In this document: positions 43,443 to 52,370 of the stretch, in pieces
Numbering within the stretch: position 1 is the first letter of the stretch
How the letters are laid out: every line of letters begins with the position of its first letter
Assembly: GCA_902764915.1 (NCBI GenBank)
Contig: CACWXY010000042.1
Location: 1 to 62,368 of the forward strand
DNA length: 62,368 nt
Direction of reading: 5' to 3'
Source of the DNA: an uncultured Eubacteriales bacterium
GTDB lineage: Bacteria; Bacillota; Clostridia; Christensenellales; Aristaeellaceae
Notes under the pieces: generated by a model
The model's database searches: none
What the model saw: only the letters and a program-made list of their open reading frames with translations
Told to the model about the DNA's origin: nothing
Position numbers and translations under genes: made by a program

Positions 43443-44270
43443 TTATGCCTCCCCGTTGTTTCGCAGCCACTGAATCGATTGCTTCAGCGCTTGAATTGTC
43501 TTCGTTTCCAGCACGCACCGGGCATTGCGCTCTTTCGCCAGCTTCAGACGGGCACACAGGTTGACCTCCCCGTCGCCCAAGGCAAGATGGTTTCTTGGAG
43601 GCGTTTCCGTTGCGTCATGGATGTGGAAATGGATCAGCTTTTCCGTATGATTGACCAGAAACGGTACATCCGCTTCCCGGATAGCCTTGGAATGGCCGAC
43701 ATCCCATGTCAGCCCAAACTTCGGGCTCTCCAGAAGATACGCGATCGCCTCCCGTTCATAATCCCGGAAGCCGTCCGTGTTCTCGACCGCAATCATGATG
43801 CTGCTTTCGCCGATCCATGTTTCGCACAAGGAGCGGAAAGCGGCAAATGCTTTCATGTATGTTTCAAAATTCCGTGCATACATCTGCACCTTTCGGTCAG
43901 GCAGGGTGATGTAAATGCCGTGGTGCATGTGCATGTTCAGCGTCAATGGCTGACGGGAATCGCCGTACCGATCCCGCAGGGGAAGAAGGGCTTTGGCGAC
44001 AAGGATAGTCCGTCGGACCGTTTCCAGATAAGCCTGCGACACCAGCGGATTGAAATCCGCGACGTTCATATTCTCGTCCAGATGAATGGTATAGTACAGC
44101 CGATGCCGCTGTGCGATCCGGGTCAGCTCATCTATCCGCTCCAGCCTGTCTGTCTGATACTCCGGAAAGTTCATGTTCAGCTCGATAAAGCACAGACCCA
44201 GTTCCTCGCACAGAGCGGCATTCTCCTCCAGCGTATGGTTTTCAATCAGTGTCGGCATGCCAAACTGCAT
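43443..44270 (-). CDS. Sugar phosphate isomerase/epimerase-like TIM barrel protein
   Basis: A 275-residue protein of the xylose-isomerase-like TIM barrel superfamily. Metal ligands are suggested by VENTDGF (Glu), TWDVGHSKA (Asp, His), HFHIHDA (His) and a C-terminal Glu in VLETKT. ATG 44270 has AAAGGAG 7 bases upstream, better than an upstream extension. Members isomerise sugars, cleave DNA (endonuclease IV) or act on inositols; which applies cannot be told. It is followed by the ICMT-like gene on the same strand. Confidence 0.85.
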   Translation of the reverse strand: MQFGMPTLIENHTLEENAALCEELGLCFIELNMNFPEYQTDRLERIDELTRIAQRHRLYYTIHLDENMNVADFNPLVSQAYLETVRRTILVAKALLPLRDRYGDSRQPLTLNMHMHHGIYITLPDRKVQMYARNFETYMKAFAAFRSLCETWIGESSIMIAVENTDGFRDYEREAIAYLLESPKFGLTWDVGHSKAIREADVPFLVNHTEKLIHFHIHDATETPPRNHLALGDGEVNLCARLKLAKERNARCVLETKTIQALKQSIQWLRNNGEA

Positions 44271-44304
44271 GGCGAATCTCCTTTCACTGCTGCAAAGATA
44301 CAGG

Positions 44305-45183
44305 TTATCTCCAGAGCACATCGTGATAATGGCAGATGCATATGCCATCATCCCGGCAGGACAGCGTGCTCAGCCCATCCGTATCCCGACTGACGGCCTC
44401 ACGCCGAATAAAGGATGCCCCATCCCCATCCTTTTCCACGGTTTCCAGGAGAAGATAATCCGCTTCTGCCAGCGGAACAATCTGGGCCGGCATGTGGCCA
44501 GGCAGGAATGCTTCACTTTTCAGCAGCTCGTGCTTCTCACTGAACTGCAGCAGACGGATCTCCGTCGCCTCTCGAACTGCATTGATCTGTATGGCAACCG
44601 ACGTGGTGTCGATGGTTTCCGCGCCGTTTTCCGTCAGCTTCCGCTCATCCCGGATGCTCTGGCCGACGGAAGAGCCGGGAGGATTCATCGCTGCGTTCAC
44701 CGCCATGCAATCACCCGGCACGGCAAATACCTGTCCGGATGCGGCCATCAGTACGGGATTGAAGAAAAAGGACACATCCTCCTGCCGGGGGACGAAGCTA
44801 ATGGCCGCATTTATGCTGACGGATCCGGTGCCGTTGCTGATATCAAAATCGATGGCTGTGAATCCGTCGTCTACGTCGGACACGACATGGCTGTCTTCTT
44901 TGGATGCATCCGTAAGCATGAAGCATATGAGACGCATTCCGCGGACGTCCCCAAAGATATATTCAGGATCACTGTCTGCTTCTGTCTGCATGCGGGAAGC
45001 CAGCAGGATGCCTGCGTCGCCTGTATAGACAGACAGATCCTCCCGGGTGATCAGCAGGCCAACCAGCCGGGAACCTTCTGATAAATCTGCCGGAAGCAGC
45101 TTTTCAGAGAAAGATGCCGAAGCGAGCAGGATCATGATCAGAATAACCGATGCGATTTTCTTCATTCTTATGTTTCGCCTCAT
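44305..45183 (-). CDS. Secreted protein of unknown function
   Basis: A 292-residue protein with an N-terminal signal peptide (IASVILIMILLASASFSEK) and no lipobox. The mature part is acidic, with beta-strand-like segments (GFTAIDFDISNGTGSVSINA) and a Cys-containing end CRDDGICICHYHD. I recognise no family. ATG 45183 overlaps the stop of the upstream DUF3795-GNAT gene (ATGA), so it is translationally coupled to it; an internal ATG 45165 would also give a signal peptide. It is the last gene of a three-gene overlapping operon. Confidence 0.75.
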   Translation of the reverse strand: MRRNIRMKKIASVILIMILLASASFSEKLLPADLSEGSRLVGLLITREDLSVYTGDAGILLASRMQTEADSDPEYIFGDVRGMRLICFMLTDASKEDSHVVSDVDDGFTAIDFDISNGTGSVSINAAISFVPRQEDVSFFFNPVLMAASGQVFAVPGDCMAVNAAMNPPGSSVGQSIRDERKLTENGAETIDTTSVAIQINAVREATEIRLLQFSEKHELLKSEAFLPGHMPAQIVPLAEADYLLLETVEKDGDGASFIRREAVSRDTDGLSTLSCRDDGICICHYHDVLWR

Positions 45184-45926
45184 TGATGCATATAGACCCG
45201 TGTCTCATTTCCGCTGTTCTCGTCCCGTGCCATGCACAGGAATTCCCAGCCGTAGCGCTCATAGAATCCTGTATGCTCAGTGACCAGAAATAGCGGTGTA
45301 ATCCCTTTTGTCCTTTGATCCTCCACAACGAGAGCAAGCAGGTGTCCGGCGATGCCATGCCCCCGGAAATCTTCTTCTGTATAAACCGCGCATACATTCG
45401 GAAAAAGATCCCTGCGGTCGTGAAAATCGTTGTCGATGACACCCAGCCCGCTGATAATGCGGTCTCCAGCCAGACAAAGGTACCAGCCATATTCCGTTTC
45501 GCGGTTCAGATAAGCTGTCATGCAGGCATGATACGCTTCCTTCGGCACGCCCCATTTCTCGTGAAACCATGCTGCGGCGCTTTCCAGAAGTTCCGGCCGA
45601 TTCCTCAGAGACAGATATGTGGCTTCTCGCAGGTCTTTCACAGCATCCGGAGCTGCCGGGCTGCTGCTGGTTTCCATCTCCGCATAGCCGCCGCAGACAG
45701 CAGCTGTTTTCTCCATGGCGCATGGGCGTTTGGGACAGAGCGCCTTTTTCGGCCCCTCGGTACGGCAGCCGGTGGAGTGGATCATTTCCGGTGTGGATTC
45801 GGCGCTGTTCCGTTCAGACCACACCTCCGCGCGCTGCTGCGACAGGGCGTCATCCTGATTGACCGTTGCAGTCCTGGCGTCGCATGTTTCGCAGTGTAGC
45901 CCGCAATAAGCAGTATGATCGTTCAT
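45180..45926 (-). CDS. DUF3795-GNAT fusion protein
   Basis: A 248-residue two-domain protein. Residues 1-85 match the Cys-rich DUF3795 family: AYCGLHCETCDARTATVNQD, then HSTGCRTEG, CPKRPCAMEK and CGGYAEMET. Some of the usual Cys are replaced (SSSPAAP where CPK is common). Residues about 95-248 are a GNAT acetyltransferase with the acetyl-CoA loop DFRGHGIAGHLLAL and the typical FYERYGWEFL end. DUF3795 may hold a metal; the fusion suggests it senses or delivers something to the acetyltransferase. ATG 45926 follows GGAGGTCGTC and overlaps the upstream stop. Confidence 0.85.
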   Translation of the reverse strand: MNDHTAYCGLHCETCDARTATVNQDDALSQQRAEVWSERNSAESTPEMIHSTGCRTEGPKKALCPKRPCAMEKTAAVCGGYAEMETSSSPAAPDAVKDLREATYLSLRNRPELLESAAAWFHEKWGVPKEAYHACMTAYLNRETEYGWYLCLAGDRIISGLGVIDNDFHDRRDLFPNVCAVYTEEDFRGHGIAGHLLALVVEDQRTKGITPLFLVTEHTGFYERYGWEFLCMARDENSGNETRVYMHQ

Positions 45927-46423
45927 GACGACCTCCAATCATTGATGACATAGTAGGTAAGATCCCTGGAGATCCCCAGATAAGTCAGTTCATTTTCTAC
46001 AATATGACTGTAATGCATGCCGCATTTCTCCATTACACGGCGGGAAGCGTTATTCCCGGTAAAGAAAGAAGCATAGACTGTTTTCATTTCTTTTTCCTGG
46101 AACAAATACTCCAGAAACCGCTGAACCGCCTCCGTCGCATAGCCTTGATTCCAAAACTCCGACCCGATCCCATAGCCGATCTCACAGGAATCCGCTGTTT
46201 CATTGAAGTACAGGATAATACCCATGAGACGTCCGGTTTCCTTTAATCGAATCGCAAACAAGTACTGCTTTCCCAGGTATGAAGAAAAGTCGAGTTCTTC
46301 GATTGTCTCCGTATACCGGCAGATAAACGTTTCCAATACTTTCTTATCGTGCGAGATGTTGTTGAAATAGTCATCCTTATCCGATTCTTTGATCGAATCC
46401 AGGATCAGCCGTTTCGTTTCCAT
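45923..46423 (-). CDS. GNAT acetyltransferase, RimJ/RimL type
   Basis: A 166-residue acetyltransferase with the ETKRLILDSI N-terminus typical of the RimJ/RimL group and the acetyl-CoA motif IGSEFWNQGYATEAVQRFL, followed by NNASRRVMEKCGM. Such enzymes acetylate protein N-termini or antibiotics; this one is not assignable. ATG 46423 is preceded by GGAGGCTGAGG. It overlaps the downstream DUF3795-GNAT gene by four bases (ATGA), so two acetyltransferases and a secreted protein form one coupled operon. Confidence 0.9.
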   Translation of the reverse strand: METKRLILDSIKESDKDDYFNNISHDKKVLETFICRYTETIEELDFSSYLGKQYLFAIRLKETGRLMGIILYFNETADSCEIGYGIGSEFWNQGYATEAVQRFLEYLFQEKEMKTVYASFFTGNNASRRVMEKCGMHYSHIVENELTYLGISRDLTYYVINDWRSS

Positions 46424-46436
46424 GACCTCAGCCTCC

Positions 46437-46985
46437 GTTCTTTGCAATTGCCGTATACTGCTCTTCCAGGAGTATGGAGGCCCCGATTTCAGAGCAGTGT
46501 CTTGTCGATTTCGCCGATGCACGCGTATTGTTTTCCCACCAGATGCAATGCTCTCCGCACGGCCTCCGGTGCGAAGAACAAGGCGCTTTGGGGCATAGTG
46601 ATGATCCCGGAAAGGACAGCCTGAACGGCGCGGCTGCAGGCTCGACATCATGCTTGCGGTTGGGAAAGCCGCAGCTGCAGATCATCAGATACTTCAGATG
46701 GTGCAATCCGTCTGTTCTGCGCGTTTGCCGACGGCTTGTTTTCTGCATTGCCATGGAGGAAAGCGGTATGGTGCGATCCAGCAGCGCTTTCAGCGGTCCC
46801 TGCATGCCGCAGCAGACCACTTTTCGAAATATCTCCCCCATAGCCTGCATATCGTCGCCATTGATACGGGTGCCGCCGTCCGTTTTGCAGGGGAAAGCAG
46901 CCGGTGCAGCATCCGACATGGAAGTCAATCACGTCGATTACATGGACCTCCTGCATTCCCTCCAGAAACACGCTGGGTGATGCGC
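46437..46985 (-). pseudogene. Decayed NAD(P)H-dependent flavin oxidoreductase
   Basis: Minus-strand fragments in three frames follow the order of a flavodoxin-like reductase: VFLEGMQEVHVIDVIDFHVG CCTGCF, CKTDGG and INGDDMQAM, GPLKALLDRTIPLSSMAM, and EIGASILLEEQYTAIAKNG at the end. The N-terminal flavin-binding loop is missing. Several frameshifts mean it cannot make a working protein. These enzymes normally reduce quinones or nitroaromatics. It lies upstream of the acetyltransferase operon on the same strand. Confidence 0.7.
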
Positions 46986-47017
46986 AGGTATCACTTTTCC
47001 CGCGCCCGGGGCCGACA

Positions 47018-47620
47018 TCACTCTTTCCGTATCCAGGCATCAAGGAATCGCATCTGTTCCTCTGTATGAAACCAGTGCTCTCCGCCTTCCATGACAGTGA
47101 GGCCTGCGCTGTGCTTTTTTGCAAAGTCGCGGATGGTTTCTTGTGATGTCAGATTGTCATGGCTGCCATAGAGAATCTGTGTCGGTACTGTCCAGTCAAT
47201 GTGATGATCTCGAACAAAGCATAGATAATTCCAGGATAAGTCTTCTCCCCAAGCTGTGTGGATGATGCCTCTGGATTGCAGCTCCTTTTCCGTGATATGC
47301 GCTTCCTGCATCATATCGGTGATCAGCTTCTCCATATTGACTATGGGAGAGATGAAATAGGCCTTTTGGATCATACTGTCTATCCCGGCGTACATGCTGA
47401 ATAAAGCGCCAATGCTGTTGGCAATCAGAATGATATTCTCATATTCCTCTTTAAGCTTTTCAACTGCTGTGCGAATCTCCACACTGGTTTCCCAGGGTGT
47501 AAAGGACTGATAATCCAGCCCGATTATCTCACAATCCGGAAACAGTCCTCTATAATGATTGCATTCGGCAGCGCTGCCGCCTTTTCCATGGATATACAAT
47601 GCAGCCGACAGTTTCTTCAT
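47018..47620 (-). CDS. Small alpha/beta hydrolase
   Basis: A 200-residue alpha/beta-hydrolase. YIHGKGGSAAECNHYRGLF gives the oxyanion region, the nucleophile Ser is in ANSIGALF (the GxSxG first Gly is Ala), the acid is in YGSHDNLTS and the His in GGEHWFHTEEQ. ATG 47620 follows AAAAGGA. Related proteins are esterases or peptidases of unknown substrate, about this length. It is 38 bases downstream of the MATE gene on the same strand, so it may be the last gene of the TetR-MATE unit. Confidence 0.85.
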   Translation of the reverse strand: MKKLSAALYIHGKGGSAAECNHYRGLFPDCEIIGLDYQSFTPWETSVEIRTAVEKLKEEYENIILIANSIGALFSMYAGIDSMIQKAYFISPIVNMEKLITDMMQEAHITEKELQSRGIIHTAWGEDLSWNYLCFVRDHHIDWTVPTQILYGSHDNLTSQETIRDFAKKHSAGLTVMEGGEHWFHTEEQMRFLDAWIRKE

Positions 47621-47658
47621 GATTCCTTTTCCTATCTTGATTCTCATGGGTGAACGCG

Positions 47659-49035
47659 TTATGTCGCGCACACCGTCAGGTTCTTCAGCCAATTCTCCTT
47701 TTTCAGCCAAAGGTGGGCAGTGACAATCTTGACAAAATCCGTCAGCTTCAGCACGCCGTACATCAGCACCGGACCCCAGTTCGTCAGCTGCGCCAGAAGC
47801 AATATGCCGGGAATGACGACAAGCAGCGTTACGCAGCCGTCCACAACGGCACCCATGACCGTATCGCCGCCCGCGCGGGCGACGGAAAACTGTACGTTAC
47901 TGTAAACCCAAAGAGGCATATACAGGGATACCAGCAATACAAGATCCCTGCAGATTTTCTGTGCCACCAGGGAGAGATGACCGAACACCAGCGGTGTCAG
48001 CATGGTTACCAGTGCACCCGTTAGCGTCATGAACAGACCGAACACTACGGCCAATGAAAGCATCCAGGTTTTCTGCTTTCTCGCTTCGTCCAGATGGCCT
48101 TTGCCCAGCGTTTTTCCGATGATGACAGAGGTTGCCGTGTTGATACCGCCAAAGGATACGAACAGCAGGTTAACAATGGCCCAGCCTGCGGACATGCCCG
48201 ATACCACGTCTGCGCCGCCCCTACCGTTATACACGGCGGTGGTGACGGTTTCTGAGACAACCCACAGCACCTCGGAGAACAGCATCAGCCAGCCCCGGCG
48301 CAGGATGGAACCGAACAGTTTCCAGTCCGTGGGCAGCTTCTCCCCGTGCTTTTCCAGGAAAGGCTGCGGATATCGAAGAACAAAGAAGATGTAAAGCGCC
48401 ATCTCAACAAACCTGGCAATCAGCGTGGCGTAGGCAGCGCCGCGCACCTCCAGCCTGGGCGCACCCAGATTGCCATAAATGAGCACCCAGTTAAGCCCGG
48501 TATTCACCAGCGTGCCAATGACAGAGATTACCAGCGGCACTTGAACCTGTCCGATTTCCCGCATGGATGTTGCCAGTACCACAGAGACGCAGAAGGGAAG
48601 GCCCATGAAGCCCATGAGCCGCATATACTCTTCAGCTGCATCCAGAATGGCTTCCGATTCCGCGTTTCCGATCACCATCAGATGGAGGATCTGACGAGGA
48701 AAGACAAAGCAGACCAGCAGATAAACAGCGATAAAGGCCTCAGTCAAATACAGCTTGAACCGTAGTGCCTGCCGCATACCCGCTTTGTTTTTCGCTCCGG
48801 AAAACTGCGTCATGTAGATGCCGCCTGCCGCACAGATGGCGTTGGACAGCACCATGAACACAAACAGGATCTGACCTGCCACGCTTACACCGGACATCTT
48901 TACATCTCCAAGTCCCGCAACCATGAAGTTGTCCACCAGAGAGACCAGGGACTGGATCAGCGACTGCAGCATAACGGGCACGCCGATCATCAATGCCTGC
49001 CTGGAAAAAGACAGGCTGCCAAAGTACTTTTTCAT
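47659..49035 (-). CDS. MATE family efflux transporter
   Basis: A 458-residue MATE transporter, with SRQALMIGVPVMLQSLIQSL, then VDNFMVAGLGD at the N-terminus and about 12 membrane segments. It lies 12 bases after a TetR-family gene on the same strand, a classical regulator-exporter pair, so expression should rise when the TetR protein binds the exported drug or metabolite. It is distinct in sequence from the two other MATE genes in the window. Confidence 0.92.
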   Translation of the reverse strand: MKKYFGSLSFSRQALMIGVPVMLQSLIQSLVSLVDNFMVAGLGDVKMSGVSVAGQILFVFMVLSNAICAAGGIYMTQFSGAKNKAGMRQALRFKLYLTEAFIAVYLLVCFVFPRQILHLMVIGNAESEAILDAAEEYMRLMGFMGLPFCVSVVLATSMREIGQVQVPLVISVIGTLVNTGLNWVLIYGNLGAPRLEVRGAAYATLIARFVEMALYIFFVLRYPQPFLEKHGEKLPTDWKLFGSILRRGWLMLFSEVLWVVSETVTTAVYNGRGGADVVSGMSAGWAIVNLLFVSFGGINTATSVIIGKTLGKGHLDEARKQKTWMLSLAVVFGLFMTLTGALVTMLTPLVFGHLSLVAQKICRDLVLLVSLYMPLWVYSNVQFSVARAGGDTVMGAVVDGCVTLLVVIPGILLLAQLTNWGPVLMYGVLKLTDFVKIVTAHLWLKKENWLKNLTVCAT

Positions 49036-49047
49036 CTTTCTATCTCT

Positions 49048-49665
49048 TCAAGGTCCTTCTGTCGCTGACGATAAATCTTTTCCGTATGTCTTGATAAAAT
49101 GCCGACTGAAGGCTTCAACCTGGGCTATCGCTTCTTCTGTTTTCTCCGGCTCCCGGTCGCACAGATGAATCAACGCGGAGATTGGTGTCGCATAGGCGAA
49201 GGCCAGCATGGCGGGGTCATCCCTTTTCAGCAGGTCCTTGGCCATCATATCGGAGAAAATGCGTGTGAACATTTCTGTAAGACCGGTCAGGAAATGCTTT
49301 GTTGCCAGATCCCGTGCGCGCTCGTCCCGGTACTGTTCCAGTGTAAGCACTTTTCTCATCTTCACGATCTGCTCGTCGTGGATCGTGAAACGGACCATCT
49401 GCATGGTCATGGAGACGAATTCCTCCAGAGAATCCGGTACAGGGGGCAGGTGTTCGACGGAGCCAAAACGTTCCCCATAATAATTGATCATCCTGTCCAG
49501 AAGGGCGTTCCAGATGGCTTCCTTGCTCTCATAGTGCTTGTAGACACCGGACTTGACCAGCCCGAGGGATGCAGACAATTCCCGTATGTTGGTACCCTCG
49601 TATCCTTTTTTCGAAAACAAATCAAGCGCGGTCATCAAGATCTTTTCCTTTGTGTCTTTTGCCAT
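49048..49665 (-). CDS. TetR-family transcriptional repressor
   Basis: A 205-residue regulator with the TetR helix-turn-helix at residues 5-50 (KEKILMTALDLFSKKGYEGT, IRELSASLGLVKSGVYKHYE) and a helical ligand-binding domain. GCGGAGG precedes ATG 49665. Its promoter overlaps a perfect 16-base palindrome, so it is probably autoregulated and controls the MATE gene behind it. The inducing compound is unknown. Confidence 0.93.
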   Translation of the reverse strand: MAKDTKEKILMTALDLFSKKGYEGTNIRELSASLGLVKSGVYKHYESKEAIWNALLDRMINYYGERFGSVEHLPPVPDSLEEFVSMTMQMVRFTIHDEQIVKMRKVLTLEQYRDERARDLATKHFLTGLTEMFTRIFSDMMAKDLLKRDDPAMLAFAYATPISALIHLCDREPEKTEEAIAQVEAFSRHFIKTYGKDLSSATEGP

Positions 49666-49699
49666 AACAACCTCCGCACCAGGCCGGGTGACCTATCGA

Positions 49700-49734
49700 T
49701 CACTAATTGTAGTGAACGAAAGATCACTTGTCAA
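49700..49734 (-). promoter_or_regulatory. TetR promoter with overlapping operator
   Basis: On the minus strand TTGACA (49734-49729) and TACAAT (49711-49706) are separated by exactly 17 bases, a near-consensus sigma-70 promoter. TCACTA-ATTG-TAGTGA (49700-49715) covers the -10 box and is the likely operator. A second short palindrome ACTTG-T-CAAGT lies over the -35 box. Confidence 0.7.
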
Positions 49735-50570
49735 GTCTGCTGTATCGCTTCAGTTTTTATATGGTGGCTATCCTGAATCGGGGATAACAGAGGCCAGCAG
49801 CGCCAATGTGCTTTATTCATTCTTTCCCGGCTTTTTCAGACAATGGATGGCGGTAGTCCGCATTTGCATCTTTCCTGAGGCAAGCGCATGGTTTCTTGGG
49901 CATCTGTGCAGATTCTCCATTGGTATTGGCACGGCTGCGGAAAGTACAGGTGCCTCCGGTTCGGCAAAGACAAACTGTAACGAATGAATCCATCCATCGT
50001 TATCACCTGCAGGTTCAGCATTCGCATCGGTTCATCTCCATGCAGATGACAGGTCGTCCATAGGTCAGCAATTCATTCTGCCAGACGGTGATGTGCTTCT
50101 GATGTGCTTCGTTTCGATCTCGCGCGTCTTCATTTTTCCAAAGGCCGGGATCCGTTTGCTTCGGATGATGTTTTCCGCTGTCATTCAGGTTCAGGCATAT
50201 ATTTCTGATTCTACCTTGATCGGAAAAACTTCTTCTGCTATAATCGTAAGTGGTGACTAACTCTTCTTCGCCCATCATTCACGGGATCCGACTGGATGAG
50301 CGCATGGTGGGCGATTCTCTTTCCCATGAGGTTAGCTGTTTCTAACAATAGAGTATGGGTTCGGAATGTGGCGTATGTCACGCAAGTACGGGATCATGGA
50401 TCAGCTGATCGTGCCATCGTCTCCCGCCTGGTGCACCCGTATCGCAGCGGCATTCCGGACGTGCTTGCCTTCGGTGGCTGCGGCGGGCATGTTCCCAGTA
50501 TGGCCTGCGTATTCTTCTACAAGTATATGATGGCGGCCGGCTGGCCATGATGAAAAAGGAGGTTTGGAAA
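49735..50570. other. 836-base region with relics before the ABC cluster
   Basis: No intact gene is supported. Minus-strand frames (for example 50015-50278) look like fragments of one lost protein. A plus-strand frame ends at TGA 50548-50550 in an ATGATGA overlap with an in-frame ATG of the next ABC gene, as if the last part of a translationally coupled upstream gene survives. Related clusters often carry another transport gene here, which is not recognisable in this sequence. Confidence 0.4.
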
Positions 50571-52370
50571 ATGCCAAAAAAGAAACCAAATGACCTGCAG
50601 GTACTGCTGGGCTATGCGGGCAGGTACAGGGGGCTCACCTTCCTGGGGCTGGGCCTGTCAGCTGTGGCCATGATTCTGGGGATGCTGCCCTATATCTGCA
50701 TCTGGCTGGTAGCCCGGGATCTGATTGCTGCTGCCCCCAACTGGACAGAAGCGGCGGGGATCACCCGGTACGGCTGGATGGCCTTCGCCTTTGCGCTGGC
50801 AGGGATCATTGTGTATTTCTGCGCCCTGATGTGCACGCACCTGGCGGCCTTCCGTACAGCGTCCAATATCCGCAAGCGGGGCATGGCGCATCTGATGAAA
50901 GCCCCGCTGGGCTTCTTTGACAGCAACGCATCCGGACTCCTGCGAAACCGTCTGGACGGCGCTGCGACCGAAACCGAAACCCTGCTGGCCCATAACCTGG
51001 CCGACATTGTGGGCACCGCCGCCATGTTCATTGCGATGCTGGTGCTGATGTTTGTGTTCGACTGGCGCATGGGCGCTGCCTGCCTGCTGGCGGCGGTGGT
51101 GTCCATCGGTGCGCTGGGCACCATGATGGGCGGCAAAAACGCGAGGCTGATGGCGGAATACCAGGCTGCGCAGGATACGATGAGCAAGGCGGGCACAGAG
51201 TACGTGCGGGGCATCCCGGTCGTGAAGGTGTTCCAGCAGACGGTGTATTCCTTCAAGGCCTTCAAGCAGGCCATCGAGGATTACAGCGCCAAGGCCGAGC
51301 ATTACCAGGCCGACGTATGCAAGGTGCCACAGGCTGTCAACCTGACAGCCACGGAGGGCGCCTTCGTGTTCCTGGTCCCTGTTGCCCTGCTCCTGGCTCC
51401 CGCCGCGCTACGTGCTGGAACCTTCGTGGAATTTGTGACCAACTTTGCATTCTACGCCGTGTTCTCAGCCATCATCTCCACAGCCCTGGCCCGGATCATG
51501 TTCGCCGCCAGCGGCATGATGCTGGCCAAGACCGCTCTGGGCCGCATCGACCAGGTGATGCGCGCGCCGACCCTGACAATCACGGACCACCCGAAAGCGC
51601 TCAGGGACAACAGTGTGGAATTTGACAACGTATCCTTCTTCTACGACGGAGCGGAACTGCCTGCGCTGGATCATGTTTCCTTCTCTGTAAAGCCCGGTCA
51701 GACCGTCGCCCTGGTGGGCCCATCCGGCGGCGGGAAGACCACCGCAGCCAGCCTGATTCCCCGCTTCTGGGATGTTTCCTCCGGCACGGTGAAGGTGGGC
51801 GGCGTGGATGTCAGGGATACCGATCCCCACGAGCTTATGGCACAGGTAGCCTTTGTGTTTCAGAACAACCGGCTGTTCAAGACCAGTATTCTGGAGAATG
51901 TGCGCGCCGCCCGTCCCGATGCCACCCGCCAGGAAGTGGAAAATGCGCTCTCCGCAGCTCAGTGTGACGATATTATCGCCAAACTGCCGGATGGCATTGA
52001 CACCGTGATCGGCACAGAGGGCATCTATCTTTCCGGCGGTGAGCAGCAGCGGGTGGCGCTGGCCAGAGCTATCCTGAAAAACGCACCCATCGTGGTGCTG
52101 GACGAGGCCACTGCTTTTGCCGACCCGGAAAACGAAGTCATGATCCAGAAGGTCTTTGCCACGCTGACGCAGGGCCGCACGGTGATCATGATCGCCCATC
52201 GCCTGTCCACAGTGGTGAACGCGGATCAGATCATTGTGCTGAACGAAGGCAAGGTAGCTGAGCAGGGGACGCATGCCGAACTGGTAGGCAGAAATGGTCT
52301 GTATGCCCGGATGTGGAAGGATTACAACCAGGCTGTGCAATGGAAAATCACCGCAGAGGAGGCGAAATGA
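50571..52370 (+). CDS. ABC half-transporter 1 of the cluster
   Basis: A 599-residue fused permease-ATPase, with six membrane helices (residues about 25-320), Walker A GPSGGGKTT, signature LSGGEQQRVALARAI, Walker B IVVLDEATAFAD and HRLST. ATG 50571 lies 8 bases after AAGGAGG. The half-transporter encoded next starts at the first base after its stop, so the two form a heterodimer with two canonical ATP sites. Paired exporter-fold proteins of this kind include both exporters and the siderophore importer IrtAB, so direction is open. It heads the methyltransferase/ATC-hydrolase cluster. Confidence 0.92.
   Translation: MPKKKPNDLQVLLGYAGRYRGLTFLGLGLSAVAMILGMLPYICIWLVARDLIAAAPNWTEAAGITRYGWMAFAFALAGIIVYFCALMCTHLAAFRTASNIRKRGMAHLMKAPLGFFDSNASGLLRNRLDGAATETETLLAHNLADIVGTAAMFIAMLVLMFVFDWRMGAACLLAAVVSIGALGTMMGGKNARLMAEYQAAQDTMSKAGTEYVRGIPVVKVFQQTVYSFKAFKQAIEDYSAKAEHYQADVCKVPQAVNLTATEGAFVFLVPVALLLAPAALRAGTFVEFVTNFAFYAVFSAIISTALARIMFAASGMMLAKTALGRIDQVMRAPTLTITDHPKALRDNSVEFDNVSFFYDGAELPALDHVSFSVKPGQTVALVGPSGGGKTTAASLIPRFWDVSSGTVKVGGVDVRDTDPHELMAQVAFVFQNNRLFKTSILENVRAARPDATRQEVENALSAAQCDDIIAKLPDGIDTVIGTEGIYLSGGEQQRVALARAILKNAPIVVLDEATAFADPENEVMIQKVFATLTQGRTVIMIAHRLSTVVNADQIIVLNEGKVAEQGTHAELVGRNGLYARMWKDYNQAVQWKITAEEAK

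Noticed and set aside
50296..50550. An 84-codon gene coupled to the first ABC gene by ATGATGA
   Set aside because: No ribosome site, no recognisable domain, and composition unlike its neighbours; kept only as a possible gene remnant.
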